This document shows, piece by piece, positions 52,399 to 61,247 of a stretch of DNA of 64,000 bases. Source of the stretch: Lagierella sp. (GTDB taxonomy: Bacteria; Bacillota; Clostridia; Tissierellales; Peptoniphilaceae). The stretch covers positions 1-64,000 of the forward strand of contig NZ_JASBYU010000010.1 in the NCBI RefSeq assembly GCF_029983815.1. Direction: 5' to 3'. Numbering within the stretch: position 1 is the first letter of the stretch; each line of letters starts with the position of its first letter. Position numbers and translations under genes: made by a program. Under the pieces are notes generated by a model. That model made no database searches, had not been told where the DNA came from, and was given only the letters and a program-made list of their open reading frames with translations.

Positions 52399-53064
52399 AT
52401 AGACAACAAAACTCATGCTCTTAGAGAGTATAATTATATTATTTTAGGAACAATGTTTGACAATAGTTTAACCAAGGAACAATTGGTAAAAATTAAAGAA
52501 AACAATATTTTTCTTGACCTATATACATACGGAGAGATTACTTTAGTTAATTTAAAAAACAAGATTATAAATATGATTGATGATGTGACAGATTTAGACA
52601 GGGAGGTAGAGGATTTAAAGATAGAATTCAACAAACTCTTTGCTTTGTTTTTAGATGAAGAAGAAGCAATACCTTTATTCGCTTCATACTATTTAAACAA
52701 TCAGACTTTAATTTTTACCGAAGAGACAATAAAAGTTAAAGAATTTTATAAAGACAATGAATATAGAATTGTCGGAGAAGAATTTGTTCCTGAGGATAGT
52801 TTGGTGTTGGAATTTGGATTTGTTGCAAACCTTATAAATGACATGTTATTAGATTCTAATACTGAAAGTGATAATAATAAAAGTTTACAAGTTCAAGAAA
52901 TGTTTATCTCCAAACATCTATTAAATTGGATTAAATTAATGCTAAAAACAAAAGGTTTTAATAAAAAGAAGTCTTTCTATAGGTATCTTTTAGAATTTGC
53001 AATTCTATTTACAATTAAAGATCAGGAAGAGTTAGCAAAAATTATAGAAAGGAAAAAAGAATGA
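52399..53064 (+). CDS. TorD/DmsD-like molybdoenzyme chaperone
   Basis: A mostly helical protein of the TorD class, which binds the signal peptide and folds a molybdopterin enzyme before export. The first ATG (52453) would cut off part of the opening helix. In the same frame, 18 codons upstream to ATA 52399 encode KTHALREYNYIILGTMFDN-like TorD sequence, and AAGAAGGTG lies seven bases before that ATA. I therefore extend the gene to 52399 (221 aa), with an ATA start, or a lost ATG. Downstream, residues such as DEEEAIPLFASYY are consistent with the family. The end overlaps the molybdoenzyme start by four bases (ATGA), so the two are coupled. Confidence 0.6.
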   Translation: MDNKTHALREYNYIILGTMFDNSLTKEQLVKIKENNIFLDLYTYGEITLVNLKNKIINMIDDVTDLDREVEDLKIEFNKLFALFLDEEEAIPLFASYYLNNQTLIFTEETIKVKEFYKDNEYRIVGEEFVPEDSLVLEFGFVANLINDMLLDSNTESDNNKSLQVQEMFISKHLLNWIKLMLKTKGFNKKKSFYRYLLEFAILFTIKDQEELAKIIERKKE

Positions 53065-55589
53065 AAATTACAAGAAAAACTTTTCTGAAATTGTCATCAG
53101 CCTTAGCTTTATTTGGATTAACTGCATGTAGTGAAAGATTTGAAAAGGTAAAAAAAGAAAATATACAAAAAGAAACTTATAACAAAGGCAAGTGGATACC
53201 GGCTCCTTGCTGGGATAATTGTGGAGGTAAATGTGTCTTAAACGCATTTGTTAATGATGATAAAGTTTTAAAGCTTAAAACTGATGATAGTCATGAAGAT
53301 AGTTTAGATTATCCGCAACAACGTGCATGTGCAAGAGGAAGAGCTCAAAGGCAAAGAGTATATGGTATAGATAGACTTAAATATCCGATGAAGAGGGTAA
53401 ATTGGTCACTTGACAATCCTAATGGTGAATTACGTGGTAAAGATCAATGGGAAAGAATTTCATGGGATGAGGCATTAGATTATATAGCTGAAGGTACAAA
53501 GAAAATAGTATCTAAATATGGGAATGAGGCTATCTATGTTCTAGATGGAGGGGAAACTGCCAGGACTTTTGCAGCATATGGTGGATATATAGCCAAGTAT
53601 GGTAGCAGATCCCGTGGGGCATGGAAAAAATCTATGAAGCCTATTTTTGGGATTGACCAAAAGCAGCACTGCATGAATGATAGATTTGATATATTAAAAT
53701 CTAAGTTAATTGTACTTTGGGGAAATAATCCTGCAACTACTCAAATAGGCGGACAAGTAAATAATATACTGAGAGCAAAAGAGCTGGGGATTCCTGTAAT
53801 AGTTGTTGATCCTATGTATACTCAAACTGCTGAGATGATAGCTGATAAGTATATTCCAATAAGACCTACAACAGATACTCCTCTTATTTTAGCTGTTTGT
53901 TATGTTATGCTTAAAGAAGATTCTCAAGATAATAATTATGTGGATTGGGATTTTATTCATAGATGTACTATTGGGTTTGACGAAGAAACGATGCCTGAAG
54001 GCGCTGATAAAAAAGAAAATTTTAAGGACTATGTTCTAGGTACATATGATGGAATACCAAAAACTCCAGAATGGGCTAGTAAAATATGTGGAACTAGCGT
54101 AGAAGATATTTATTATTTGGCAAGAGAATTAGGATCTAAAAAACCTGCAACTATATACTTTGGATGGGGATCTGCTCGTATTGAGAAAGGTACACATGTT
54201 TGTTTAGCTATAGCTTCACTAATGGCGATAACTGGAAATACTGGTGTCGAAGGAGGAGCGGTTGCGGTTAGTAATCAAGAGTTATCTACTAATGGAGGGC
54301 CGTATTTAGTTAAACCTGGAGACTTTGAATTTCCTGAGATTGAAAATCCCATAAAGAAAAAACTTTGCACTAATGAACATTGGAAAGCAATTTTAGATGG
54401 GGAGTTTACTGCTGGGGTTAATAAGAAAGAGCCTTTGGACATTCATATGATATATCATAGCCATTGCGCCGCTTTATCACAAACACCCGATACAAATATG
54501 GGGATAAAGGCTCATAGAAAAGTTGATTTGGTAGTTACACACCAGCATTATTTTGATACAAATGCTAGATATTCCGATATTGTACTCCCTGTAACTACTC
54601 CTTGGGAAAGAGAAGGCCATATTATGAAAGGAAATAGAGAAACTCTTATATGGACTAAACAAGTTACAAAACCTATTTTTGAAACTAAAGATGATATCTG
54701 GATAGCAATTGAATTAGCCAAAAGATTAGGGATAGATGAAAAATTAATAGCTCCTGTCGACGAATCTCAAAGACTATTTAATATTATTCAAGGAGCCCAG
54801 GTCATTAAAGAAGATGGTAGTGTTTATGAAAATTTAGTTTCAATAACACAAGAAGATTTAAATGAATTGGGTGTAAAGGGAAACGTTCAAAATGGTAGAG
54901 TTCCTATATTAAAACTAAGAGAAGATGGTATATATCAAGTGAAACGAAGCGAGAACGACAAATTAGGCTATATTCATCACAAAAAATTTAGAGAAAACCC
55001 AGAGGAAAATCCTATAGATACCGAATCGGGCAAAATAGAGCTATATTGCAAAACTTTAGCAGATCAAGTCACAAAGGCTGGATGGAATGAAGGTGTTCCT
55101 ATTGCAAAATATGAACCAGCGAGTGAGGGTTATGAAGCTACTTTTAAGGATTTTGAAAGACAAATTAAAGGTAAATATCCTCTTCAAATTTGTGGTCTTC
55201 ACCAGCAAAGATATACTCACTCCCTAGTTGGTAATGTTAAGTGGTTAGAATTCACATTTCCCTATAATGCCTATGTTAACCCTCAAGATGCACGAGAGAG
55301 AAATTTAAAGATGGGGGATGCAGTAAGGATATTTAATGATAATGGATCAATTGTACGAAAAGTCCTTCTTACAGAGAGAGCTCAACCAGGGGTTGTATAT
55401 ATTATGGAAGGGCCAGCTGTGGAATTTGATGATGAAGGAAATTGTATTACCGGGCAACCGAATATTTTGACAGGTACTTATCCATCGGGGCCAGATATTG
55501 AAGCCTTTCAAACTTGTATAGGTCAGATGGAGAAATATGATAATAAAGTTTTAGATGACTATGAAAGACCTTCTAAGGTATTCTTTTAA
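53061..55589 (+). CDS. Molybdopterin oxidoreductase, DMSO-reductase family catalytic subunit
   Basis: An 842-aa exported bis-PGD enzyme. The signal peptide has ITRKTFLK, a Tat-like motif with Lys for the second Arg, then a hydrophobic core and LTAC (Cys23), so it may be a Tat lipoprotein. An iron-sulfur motif follows: Cys50, Cys54, Cys58 and Cys90. Next come WERISWDEALDYIAEGTKK and LIVLWGNNPATTQIGG, the cofactor-domain signatures, PYLVKPGDFEFP and a C-terminal DPQ-like NPQDARERNLKMGDAVRIFN. The substrate (a sulfoxide, N-oxide or similar) is unknown. Neighbours: a chaperone before, an FeS subunit and TatA/TatC after. Confidence 0.9.
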   Translation: MKITRKTFLKLSSALALFGLTACSERFEKVKKENIQKETYNKGKWIPAPCWDNCGGKCVLNAFVNDDKVLKLKTDDSHEDSLDYPQQRACARGRAQRQRVYGIDRLKYPMKRVNWSLDNPNGELRGKDQWERISWDEALDYIAEGTKKIVSKYGNEAIYVLDGGETARTFAAYGGYIAKYGSRSRGAWKKSMKPIFGIDQKQHCMNDRFDILKSKLIVLWGNNPATTQIGGQVNNILRAKELGIPVIVVDPMYTQTAEMIADKYIPIRPTTDTPLILAVCYVMLKEDSQDNNYVDWDFIHRCTIGFDEETMPEGADKKENFKDYVLGTYDGIPKTPEWASKICGTSVEDIYYLARELGSKKPATIYFGWGSARIEKGTHVCLAIASLMAITGNTGVEGGAVAVSNQELSTNGGPYLVKPGDFEFPEIENPIKKKLCTNEHWKAILDGEFTAGVNKKEPLDIHMIYHSHCAALSQTPDTNMGIKAHRKVDLVVTHQHYFDTNARYSDIVLPVTTPWEREGHIMKGNRETLIWTKQVTKPIFETKDDIWIAIELAKRLGIDEKLIAPVDESQRLFNIIQGAQVIKEDGSVYENLVSITQEDLNELGVKGNVQNGRVPILKLREDGIYQVKRSENDKLGYIHHKKFRENPEENPIDTESGKIELYCKTLADQVTKAGWNEGVPIAKYEPASEGYEATFKDFERQIKGKYPLQICGLHQQRYTHSLVGNVKWLEFTFPYNAYVNPQDARERNLKMGDAVRIFNDNGSIVRKVLLTERAQPGVVYIMEGPAVEFDDEGNCITGQPNILTGTYPSGPDIEAFQTCIGQMEKYDNKVLDDYERPSKVFF

Positions 55590-55602
55590 AAGGGGTATAA
55601 AT

Positions 55603-56130
55603 ATGCTTAAATTTGAAATGGTTAAAGATAGATGTGCTAATTGCGGAGCTTGTGTTATTTCTTGTGCAGATTATCATAATCTCGGTACAAAGTGTGATAT
55701 AAGAAAATTAAAACAGTATGAATTTGGAAAATTTCCAAAAGTTTCAGCTTTAACTCTTTCCACTTCATGCTATCATTGCGATAAACCAAAATGCGTAGAA
55801 AAGTGTCCTACAGGTGCTATGCATATTGAAAAGGAATTTAACACTATACAAGTAAATTACGAAAAGTGCATTAATTGTCATATTTGCTTTAAAGAATGTC
55901 CGTATCATCAAATCAGTCTTGATGACAATGATAAGATACAAAAATGTGATTTTTGTATTGAAAGATTAAAAAAAGATTTAAAACCTATTTGTATAGGAGC
56001 TTGTGTAACACGATGTCTAAATGTTATAGAAAAAAAGGATATTACTAAAAATCATAAGCGTATAAACAACTATTTAGAAAATGATGAAAGAGTAGATATT
56101 AAACCTAATTTTTATGTAAAGGAGTTATAA
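55603..56130 (+). CDS. DmsB-like 4Fe-4S ferredoxin subunit
   Basis: A 175-aa electron-transfer subunit with four cysteine clusters in the DmsB order: CANCGACVISC, CYHCDKPKCVEKCPTGAM, CINCHICFKECPYHQ and CDFCIERLKKDLKPICIGAC. It would carry electrons to the molybdopterin subunit. I set the start at ATG 55603 behind AAGGGG; the upstream codons overlap the previous gene and lack a site. The gene ends two bases before tatA. No DmsC/NrfD-type membrane anchor is encoded in the window. Confidence 0.88.
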   Translation: MLKFEMVKDRCANCGACVISCADYHNLGTKCDIRKLKQYEFGKFPKVSALTLSTSCYHCDKPKCVEKCPTGAMHIEKEFNTIQVNYEKCINCHICFKECPYHQISLDDNDKIQKCDFCIERLKKDLKPICIGACVTRCLNVIEKKDITKNHKRINNYLENDERVDIKPNFYVKEL

Positions 56131-56131
56131 A

Positions 56132-56338
56132 ATGTTTGGAAGAATAGGAATTCAAGAGCTATTAGTTATTTTTGTTATAGTGTTAATAATTTTTGGGCCT
56201 AAAAATTTACCTGATTTAGGTAAAACTATGGGGAAAACTATTAAAAATTTTAAAGATAGCATAAATGGTAAAGATACGGAAGAACCAAAAAATCAAATAA
56301 ACAAGGAAGTAGAAACAAAAAAAGAAGAAGATGAATAA
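56132..56338 (+). CDS. tatA: Sec-independent protein translocase TatA
   Basis: A 68-aa protein: one membrane helix (about residues 6-21), the hinge FGPKNLPDLGKTMGK and an amphipathic helix followed by a charged tail. It forms the pore component of the twin-arginine translocase. It lies between the FeS subunit and tatC and overlaps tatC by eight bases. No TatB is encoded; a two-gene TatAC system is usual in Gram-positive bacteria. Confidence 0.92.
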   Translation: MFGRIGIQELLVIFVIVLIIFGPKNLPDLGKTMGKTIKNFKDSINGKDTEEPKNQINKEVETKKEEDE

Positions 56339-57056
56339 AAAGTTGGATGAAAAAAAATTAACTATAGCTGGACATTTAGAGGAACTGAGAAAGAGGATAG
56401 TATATTGTGTATTATTATGGGTCATAGTATCCCTTTTTCTCTTTAAATACATACCTTATTTTTACGATTATATTAAATATGGATTTTTAATAAGGTATTT
56501 ATATCTTTCTCCTGTGGATTTTTTAAAAGTTCAGCTAAATACTTCTCTATTAGGAGGGTTATTATTTACGATTCCTTTTATAGTGTATAACATTTGGGAA
56601 TTTATTAAACCAGCTGTAAAGTTAGAGGACAGGGGCATTTGTCTTATTTCCATAGCTATGGGTTTGCTATTATTCAATATGGGTCTTTTCTTTGCGGTGA
56701 AAATAGTAATTCCTAATATGTTAAAGTTTTTTATGGATTTTAGCGAAAGAGTTTTTGTGAGTTTTGAAATTTCAAGGTACTTATCATTTGTTACTAATAC
56801 ATCCATTTTATTTGGATTTATATTTGAAGTTCCACTTCTTATGTTTATTTTAGGGAGGTTTAACTTAATTACTGAAAATTCTATAAAAAAACATAGGAAA
56901 TACGCTGTACTTATCATTTTTATATTTGCTGCGATAGTGACTCCTCCAGATGTTATTTCTCAACTTTTTATGGCAGGACCATTAATTTTGTTAATGGAAA
57001 TTGGAAATGTTTTAGTTAAATTATCTACTGTTTTTAGGAGAAAAAAACATGTTTAA
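56331..57056 (+). CDS. tatC: Sec-independent protein translocase TatC
   Basis: A 241-aa integral membrane protein with six helices and the family hallmarks: HLEELRKRIVYC at the N-terminus (signal-peptide contact), YLSPVDFLKVQ, a conserved Glu loop near FEVPLLMFILG, and TPPDVISQLFMAGPL in the fifth-to-sixth helix region. It recognises Tat signal peptides. Being inside the molybdoenzyme operon, it probably serves that enzyme. It overlaps the next gene by eight bases. Confidence 0.95.
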   Translation: MNKKLDEKKLTIAGHLEELRKRIVYCVLLWVIVSLFLFKYIPYFYDYIKYGFLIRYLYLSPVDFLKVQLNTSLLGGLLFTIPFIVYNIWEFIKPAVKLEDRGICLISIAMGLLLFNMGLFFAVKIVIPNMLKFFMDFSERVFVSFEISRYLSFVTNTSILFGFIFEVPLLMFILGRFNLITENSIKKHRKYAVLIIFIFAAIVTPPDVISQLFMAGPLILLMEIGNVLVKLSTVFRRKKHV

Positions 57057-57855
57057 TCTATTCGATTTTGTTGATTATAAAACTCAAGTTGATAATTCAA
57101 AATGTCTTTATAACAAATCTACTAAGAGCCAGTGTAAAAGATGTGTTATATCTTGTCAAGAAGAGGCAATAGAATTTAAAGATGGAAAAATCATAGTAAA
57201 GGACAATTGTAAAAATTGTAATTCCTGTGTAAATAATTGTCCAGTAGGAGCCTTAACTGGTGAAAAAATAAATTTTAAATACATTAAAGATACATTGATT
57301 ATAGACATGGAAGATTTTCCAGATGGTTTTTTTTCTTACATTGGCTTTGGCTATTTTTCCAAATGGTATTTAAACGGTGTAAAAAGAATTGTACATAATA
57401 TAAAAGAACAGAATTTCATTGATAGACTAATGGAGTTTAATTCGATATTGGAAGTTAATTCACTTGAAACAATTGAGAACGTACACACAGATAAGGTTGT
57501 TGAGTATAAGAAAAATGACGAGTTAATTAATCGAAAAGCATTATTAAAAAATTTTGCTACTAGTATATTAAACGGAGCTAAATTTATAGTTGGGGAAAAA
57601 GAAAATGTTTTTCAATATTTTATTATACTGCAAAGAAAACTAAAAACTCATATATCATTTTTTACAGTAAAAATTAACAATTCATGTAAAAAATGTAATG
57701 CCTGCATTTCACTTTGTCCTTTTAAAAGCTTAAAAATGGATGGAAATATTGAACAGATAGATTTTTGTAATAATTGTAAGTTATGCGTAGACATATGCCC
57801 ATACAAGGCTATAAAAATTGTAAAAGCAGACATTGCTTTTATGATAAGTAACTAA
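57049..57855 (+). CDS. Polyferredoxin-type 4Fe-4S protein
   Basis: A 268-aa cytoplasmic protein with two pairs of cysteine clusters separated by a 145-residue non-cysteine middle. The first pair is Cys19 to Cys36 plus CKNCNSCVNNCPVGAL (54-69); the second is CKKCNACISLCPFKS and CNNCKLCVDICPYKA near the C-terminus. Proteins of this NapF-like build are found near DMSO-reductase-family genes and may help insert iron-sulfur clusters or pass electrons. It overlaps tatC and closes the molybdoenzyme operon. Confidence 0.75.
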   Translation: MFNLFDFVDYKTQVDNSKCLYNKSTKSQCKRCVISCQEEAIEFKDGKIIVKDNCKNCNSCVNNCPVGALTGEKINFKYIKDTLIIDMEDFPDGFFSYIGFGYFSKWYLNGVKRIVHNIKEQNFIDRLMEFNSILEVNSLETIENVHTDKVVEYKKNDELINRKALLKNFATSILNGAKFIVGEKENVFQYFIILQRKLKTHISFFTVKINNSCKKCNACISLCPFKSLKMDGNIEQIDFCNNCKLCVDICPYKAIKIVKADIAFMISN

Positions 57856-57900
57856 AACTAATAGCGATAAAATAATAAAATTGACAAATTAGGAGGACCA

Positions 57901-58731
57901 ATGAAGAAATTAATAAGCATAATATTTATTTGTGTATGTGTAATTTTATTTGCAAGTTGCCAGGCTAAAGAAAAAAATAATGGAGTTAATCAAGAAACAA
58001 AACAATTAAAGAATGTACAGAAGACAATAAAAGTAGTCTGTATGCCTTTAAGTGAACCTATTGTTGAGATGTATAACAAATTTTTGGAAGATGACGGTAT
58101 GAAGATCGAGCCAGTGGTTTTTGATGGTAACCATTTGCCAGCAACTGCTTTAGCTGATGGTAGTGTGGATGCGGTTATTCTAAACCACAAGCCTTGGATT
58201 GAAACTTTTAATAAGGAAAATAATACGGATTTGGTTATGCCAGAACCTTATCTTTATTACTCTATGAATGCTTTGTATTCTATGAAACATGACAAGGTGG
58301 AGGATTTAAAAAATGGAACTATAGCCGTAGCTGGTGACCCTGTTAATTTAGATAGAGCCTTAAAGCTTTTGGATAGTGTAAATTTAATTAAGCTAAAGAA
58401 GAAAGATGAAGGTTTCTATACCTTGGTGGACATCGAGGAGAATACTGGAAATATCGACATTTTAGAAACAGAAATCACTGCGACTGCAAGGTCCTACAAG
58501 GATGTGGACGGTATGATTGCTGTGGCATCTGTAGTTAAGCAGGCAGGTTTTGATCATAGGGATTTTTTAGTGGAAGATCCAGTAAACAAGGACTTTCCCC
58601 TAGGTTTGATCGTTCAAGAAAAAGATAAGGATGCGGATTGGTTGAAGAAGATGCACGATTGTCAAGGTTCTAAGGAGTTTAAGGAGATTTTTGACAAGGA
58701 ATATGAAGGAGCCTATGGGTTATATGAATAG
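57901..58731 (+). CDS. NlpA/MetQ-type substrate-binding lipoprotein, copy 2
   Basis: A 276-aa lipoprotein with a signal peptide and lipobox FASC, then the NlpA/MetQ fold with FDGNHLPATAL, AVILNHKPWIETF and AVAGDPVNLDRALKLLD. It aligns end to end with the copy at 50398 but is clearly diverged. AGGAGG precedes it. It is followed by DUF169 copy 2 and then the ATPase and permease of a MetNI-like transporter, which makes it the probable binding protein of that system. Confidence 0.85.
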   Translation: MKKLISIIFICVCVILFASCQAKEKNNGVNQETKQLKNVQKTIKVVCMPLSEPIVEMYNKFLEDDGMKIEPVVFDGNHLPATALADGSVDAVILNHKPWIETFNKENNTDLVMPEPYLYYSMNALYSMKHDKVEDLKNGTIAVAGDPVNLDRALKLLDSVNLIKLKKKDEGFYTLVDIEENTGNIDILETEITATARSYKDVDGMIAVASVVKQAGFDHRDFLVEDPVNKDFPLGLIVQEKDKDADWLKKMHDCQGSKEFKEIFDKEYEGAYGLYE

Positions 58732-58742
58732 GAGGGACAAAT

Positions 58743-59546
58743 TTGAAATTTACAGATATTGTTAAAGAGATCAATGCTCTGTTAGAGCTAGATAGACAGG
58801 TTGTAGGGGTTCAATTTCACAAAACAAAGGAAGACTACGACAGAGGACAAGGCCGAGAAAGAGAAACTATGATATCCTATTGCTCTTCTGTAAGGGATGC
58901 ATCAAAGGGCAAGTGTTTGAAGTTAAGGCTTAAAAACTTTGCTTGTTTAGCTGCCGCTAAAGCCTGTGGACTATATCCAGTTACAGAGGATGATAGAAAT
59001 GGAACCAATAGGGTGGGCTTTGGAGCCTATAAAGACCTAGAAGTATCAAAAGATGTGTCTGAGGATATGGTTTATATTGAAGAAGAAAACTACGGCGTTA
59101 GTATAATGCCCTTAGTGGAATTTGAGACAAATCCAGATGTGATAATAATAGTTTCTAAGCCCTTTCAGATGATGAGACTTGCCCAAGGCTATGCTTATAG
59201 TTATGGACAATTAAAGGACATCAAACTTGCAGGAATGCAGGCGGTATGTCAGGAGCTGACTAGTTATCCTTACATTAAGGACGATGTAAACATGTCCATG
59301 ATGTGTTCGGGAACGAGGATGCTTTCACAGTGGAATGACGATGAAATGGGCATGGGTATTCCCTTTAAATACTTTGAAGGGATTGTAGAAGGGTTGAGAA
59401 AGACTGTAAATCCACTGGAAAGGAACAAGAAAAAGAAGATTATTGAAAAAAAGTGGAAAGACATGAAGTCGGATTTAGATATTGTCTATAACCAAAATTA
59501 TGATGATGGGTACTATGTTGGTGTTCAAAAAGAAAGTGAAAGTTAG
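58743..59546 (+). CDS. DUF169 family protein, copy 2
   Basis: A 267-aa DUF169 protein starting at TTG 58743 behind AGGAGG. It shares with copy 1 the cysteines Cys47 (ISYCSSV), Cys68 (NFACLA), Cys169 (QAVCQELTSYPY) and Cys188 (MSMMCSGTRML), as well as RLAQGYAYSYG. It lies between the lipoprotein and the ATPase, four bases before the latter, so it is tied to a transporter. Role unknown: a cytoplasmic acceptor or modifier of the imported compound would fit. Confidence 0.8.
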   Translation: MKFTDIVKEINALLELDRQVVGVQFHKTKEDYDRGQGRERETMISYCSSVRDASKGKCLKLRLKNFACLAAAKACGLYPVTEDDRNGTNRVGFGAYKDLEVSKDVSEDMVYIEEENYGVSIMPLVEFETNPDVIIIVSKPFQMMRLAQGYAYSYGQLKDIKLAGMQAVCQELTSYPYIKDDVNMSMMCSGTRMLSQWNDDEMGMGIPFKYFEGIVEGLRKTVNPLERNKKKKIIEKKWKDMKSDLDIVYNQNYDDGYYVGVQKESES

Positions 59547-59550
59547 TTAA

Positions 59551-60507
59551 ATGATTACAGTTAACAATTTAGTTAAGGGTTTTGACGATATCCAAGTTTT
59601 AAATGGTATTTCTTTCAATATTGAAAAGGGAGAAATTTTTGGAATCATTGGAGAGAGTGGCTCAGGTAAGTCCACTCTCTTAAGGTGTTTAAATGGATTG
59701 GTTCCATATAATAGTGGAGAGGTCCTTATCAATGGAACTGATATTTCAAAGTTAAGTCCAAAGGCGTTACTGGAGTTTCGAGAAAACATTGGGATGATTT
59801 TTCAAAACTTTTCCCTTGTAAAGAGGTTGACAGTCTATGAAAATATTGCATTGCCTTTAAAGATAAGGAAGGTTTCAAAGGAAGACATAGATAAAAAAGT
59901 TGTTGAACTTGCTAAGATAATTGGGATTGAATCAAAACTTAAGCAAATGCCAAGCAGTCTATCGGGTGGGCAACAACAGAGGGTTGCAATTGCCAGGGCA
60001 TTAGTAACGGACCCTGAAATCATATTATCCGACGAGTCCACTTCTGCTCTAGATCCCAGCACGACCAAGTCGATTTTGAGACTTCTAAATAGGTTAAACG
60101 AAGAGTTAAATGTAACCATAGTGATGGTAAGTCATGAGTTTGATGTTATAAGTGAAGTTTGTGACCGGGTCCTATTTTTAGACAAGGGGAAATGTAGTGC
60201 TATAGAAAAACCTGAAGAACTATTTTTGAAGGAGAGTACATTGCTTGAGGGTTTAGTTGCAGAAGAGGATGTAACTTTACCAAGGGATGGAATAAATTTC
60301 GAAGTGCTTATTCATTTACCTAAGGACAATCTTCTTATTTCGAAACTTTCTGAATTGACCAATAACACCTTAAAGGTCATAGATAGTGTAAACTACAACT
60401 TTAAGAACGGTCTAGTTGTGAAATTCAAGTACAATATAGATGAAAAATTTAAAACTGAAACCATAAAATTGTTGGAAGATAAGGAAATAAGTTGGAGGCA
60501 AATATAA
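59551..60507 (+). CDS. MetN-like ABC transporter ATP-binding protein
   Basis: A 318-aa ATPase with Walker A GESGSGKST, the signature LSGGQQQRVAIARAL, Walker B IILSDEST and SHEFD. The last 75 or so residues, DGINFEVLIHLPKDNLLISK onward, resemble the C-terminal NIL regulatory domain of MetN. It belongs with the permease at 60507 and the lipoproteins upstream. Whether methionine is the substrate is open, given the DUF169 partner. Confidence 0.88.
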   Translation: MITVNNLVKGFDDIQVLNGISFNIEKGEIFGIIGESGSGKSTLLRCLNGLVPYNSGEVLINGTDISKLSPKALLEFRENIGMIFQNFSLVKRLTVYENIALPLKIRKVSKEDIDKKVVELAKIIGIESKLKQMPSSLSGGQQQRVAIARALVTDPEIILSDESTSALDPSTTKSILRLLNRLNEELNVTIVMVSHEFDVISEVCDRVLFLDKGKCSAIEKPEELFLKESTLLEGLVAEEDVTLPRDGINFEVLIHLPKDNLLISKLSELTNNTLKVIDSVNYNFKNGLVVKFKYNIDEKFKTETIKLLEDKEISWRQI

Positions 60508-61187
60508 TGGGAGTAATGGATTTTGAACAATTTAAAGAGTTTTTTATTAAGATAATACTACCTGCTACTCTGGCAACTATACGAATGGTTCTCATTGTTG
60601 TAGTGGTGGGTTTTTCCCTAGGTTTTATAGTAGGATCATTATTATACTATTATTCAGATAGTGGACTAAAACCAAATAGGTTAGTCTATAAAATAATTAG
60701 CTTTTTTGTAAATATCATAAGAAGTATTCCTATTTTGCTTTTAATAGTTGCCCTGATCCCTCTTACGAGGATAATAGTAGGAACTTCAATAGGACCAAAT
60801 GCGGTAATTGTGCCATTGTCAGTAGGAGCAATGGGTTTTACGGCAAGGTATATTGAAGGTGTATTTAATAATGTGGATCCGCTACTGATCGAGGCGGCAA
60901 GGTCCTATGGAGCTACAAGTATTGATATCTTGAAGGAGATTGTATACAAGGAGTCTGTACCAGGGATAATTTCTGCAATAATTATAGTCATTGTTAATAA
61001 TATCGCTGGTTCCACTATTGCAGGGGCCGTTGGTGGAGGAGGAATTGGTGCTATAGCCATAAACTATGGATATCAAAGCTTTAACAATACGATTTTATAT
61101 TCTTCGGTTTTTATATTGTATATCATGGTGCAATGTGTTCAAGGAATCGGGAATACAATCTATGCAAAGTCTTTGAAGAAACAATAG
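60507..61187 (+). CDS. MetI-like ABC transporter permease
   Basis: A 226-aa permease of the MetI type with five or six membrane helices and the EAA-type coupling loop EAARSYGATSIDILKEIVYK. The start at ATG 60507 shares a base with the ATPase stop (TAATG) and has GGAGG eight bases before it. NIAGSTIAGAVGGGGIGAIA in the last helices is typical of the family. It ends at the terminator at 61218. Confidence 0.88.
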   Translation: MGVMDFEQFKEFFIKIILPATLATIRMVLIVVVVGFSLGFIVGSLLYYYSDSGLKPNRLVYKIISFFVNIIRSIPILLLIVALIPLTRIIVGTSIGPNAVIVPLSVGAMGFTARYIEGVFNNVDPLLIEAARSYGATSIDILKEIVYKESVPGIISAIIIVIVNNIAGSTIAGAVGGGGIGAIAINYGYQSFNNTILYSSVFILYIMVQCVQGIGNTIYAKSLKKQ

Positions 61188-61217
61188 ATATTTAGAAATT
61201 ATAAATTAAGTCGATAC

Positions 61218-61247
61218 AGTCGATACATTGTATCGGCTTTTTTTTAT
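61218..61247 (+). terminator. Terminator after the MetNI-like genes
   Basis: AGTCGATAC (61218-61226) pairs with GTATCGGCT (61230-61238) with a 3-base loop, followed by a run of eight T. Confidence 0.9.
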
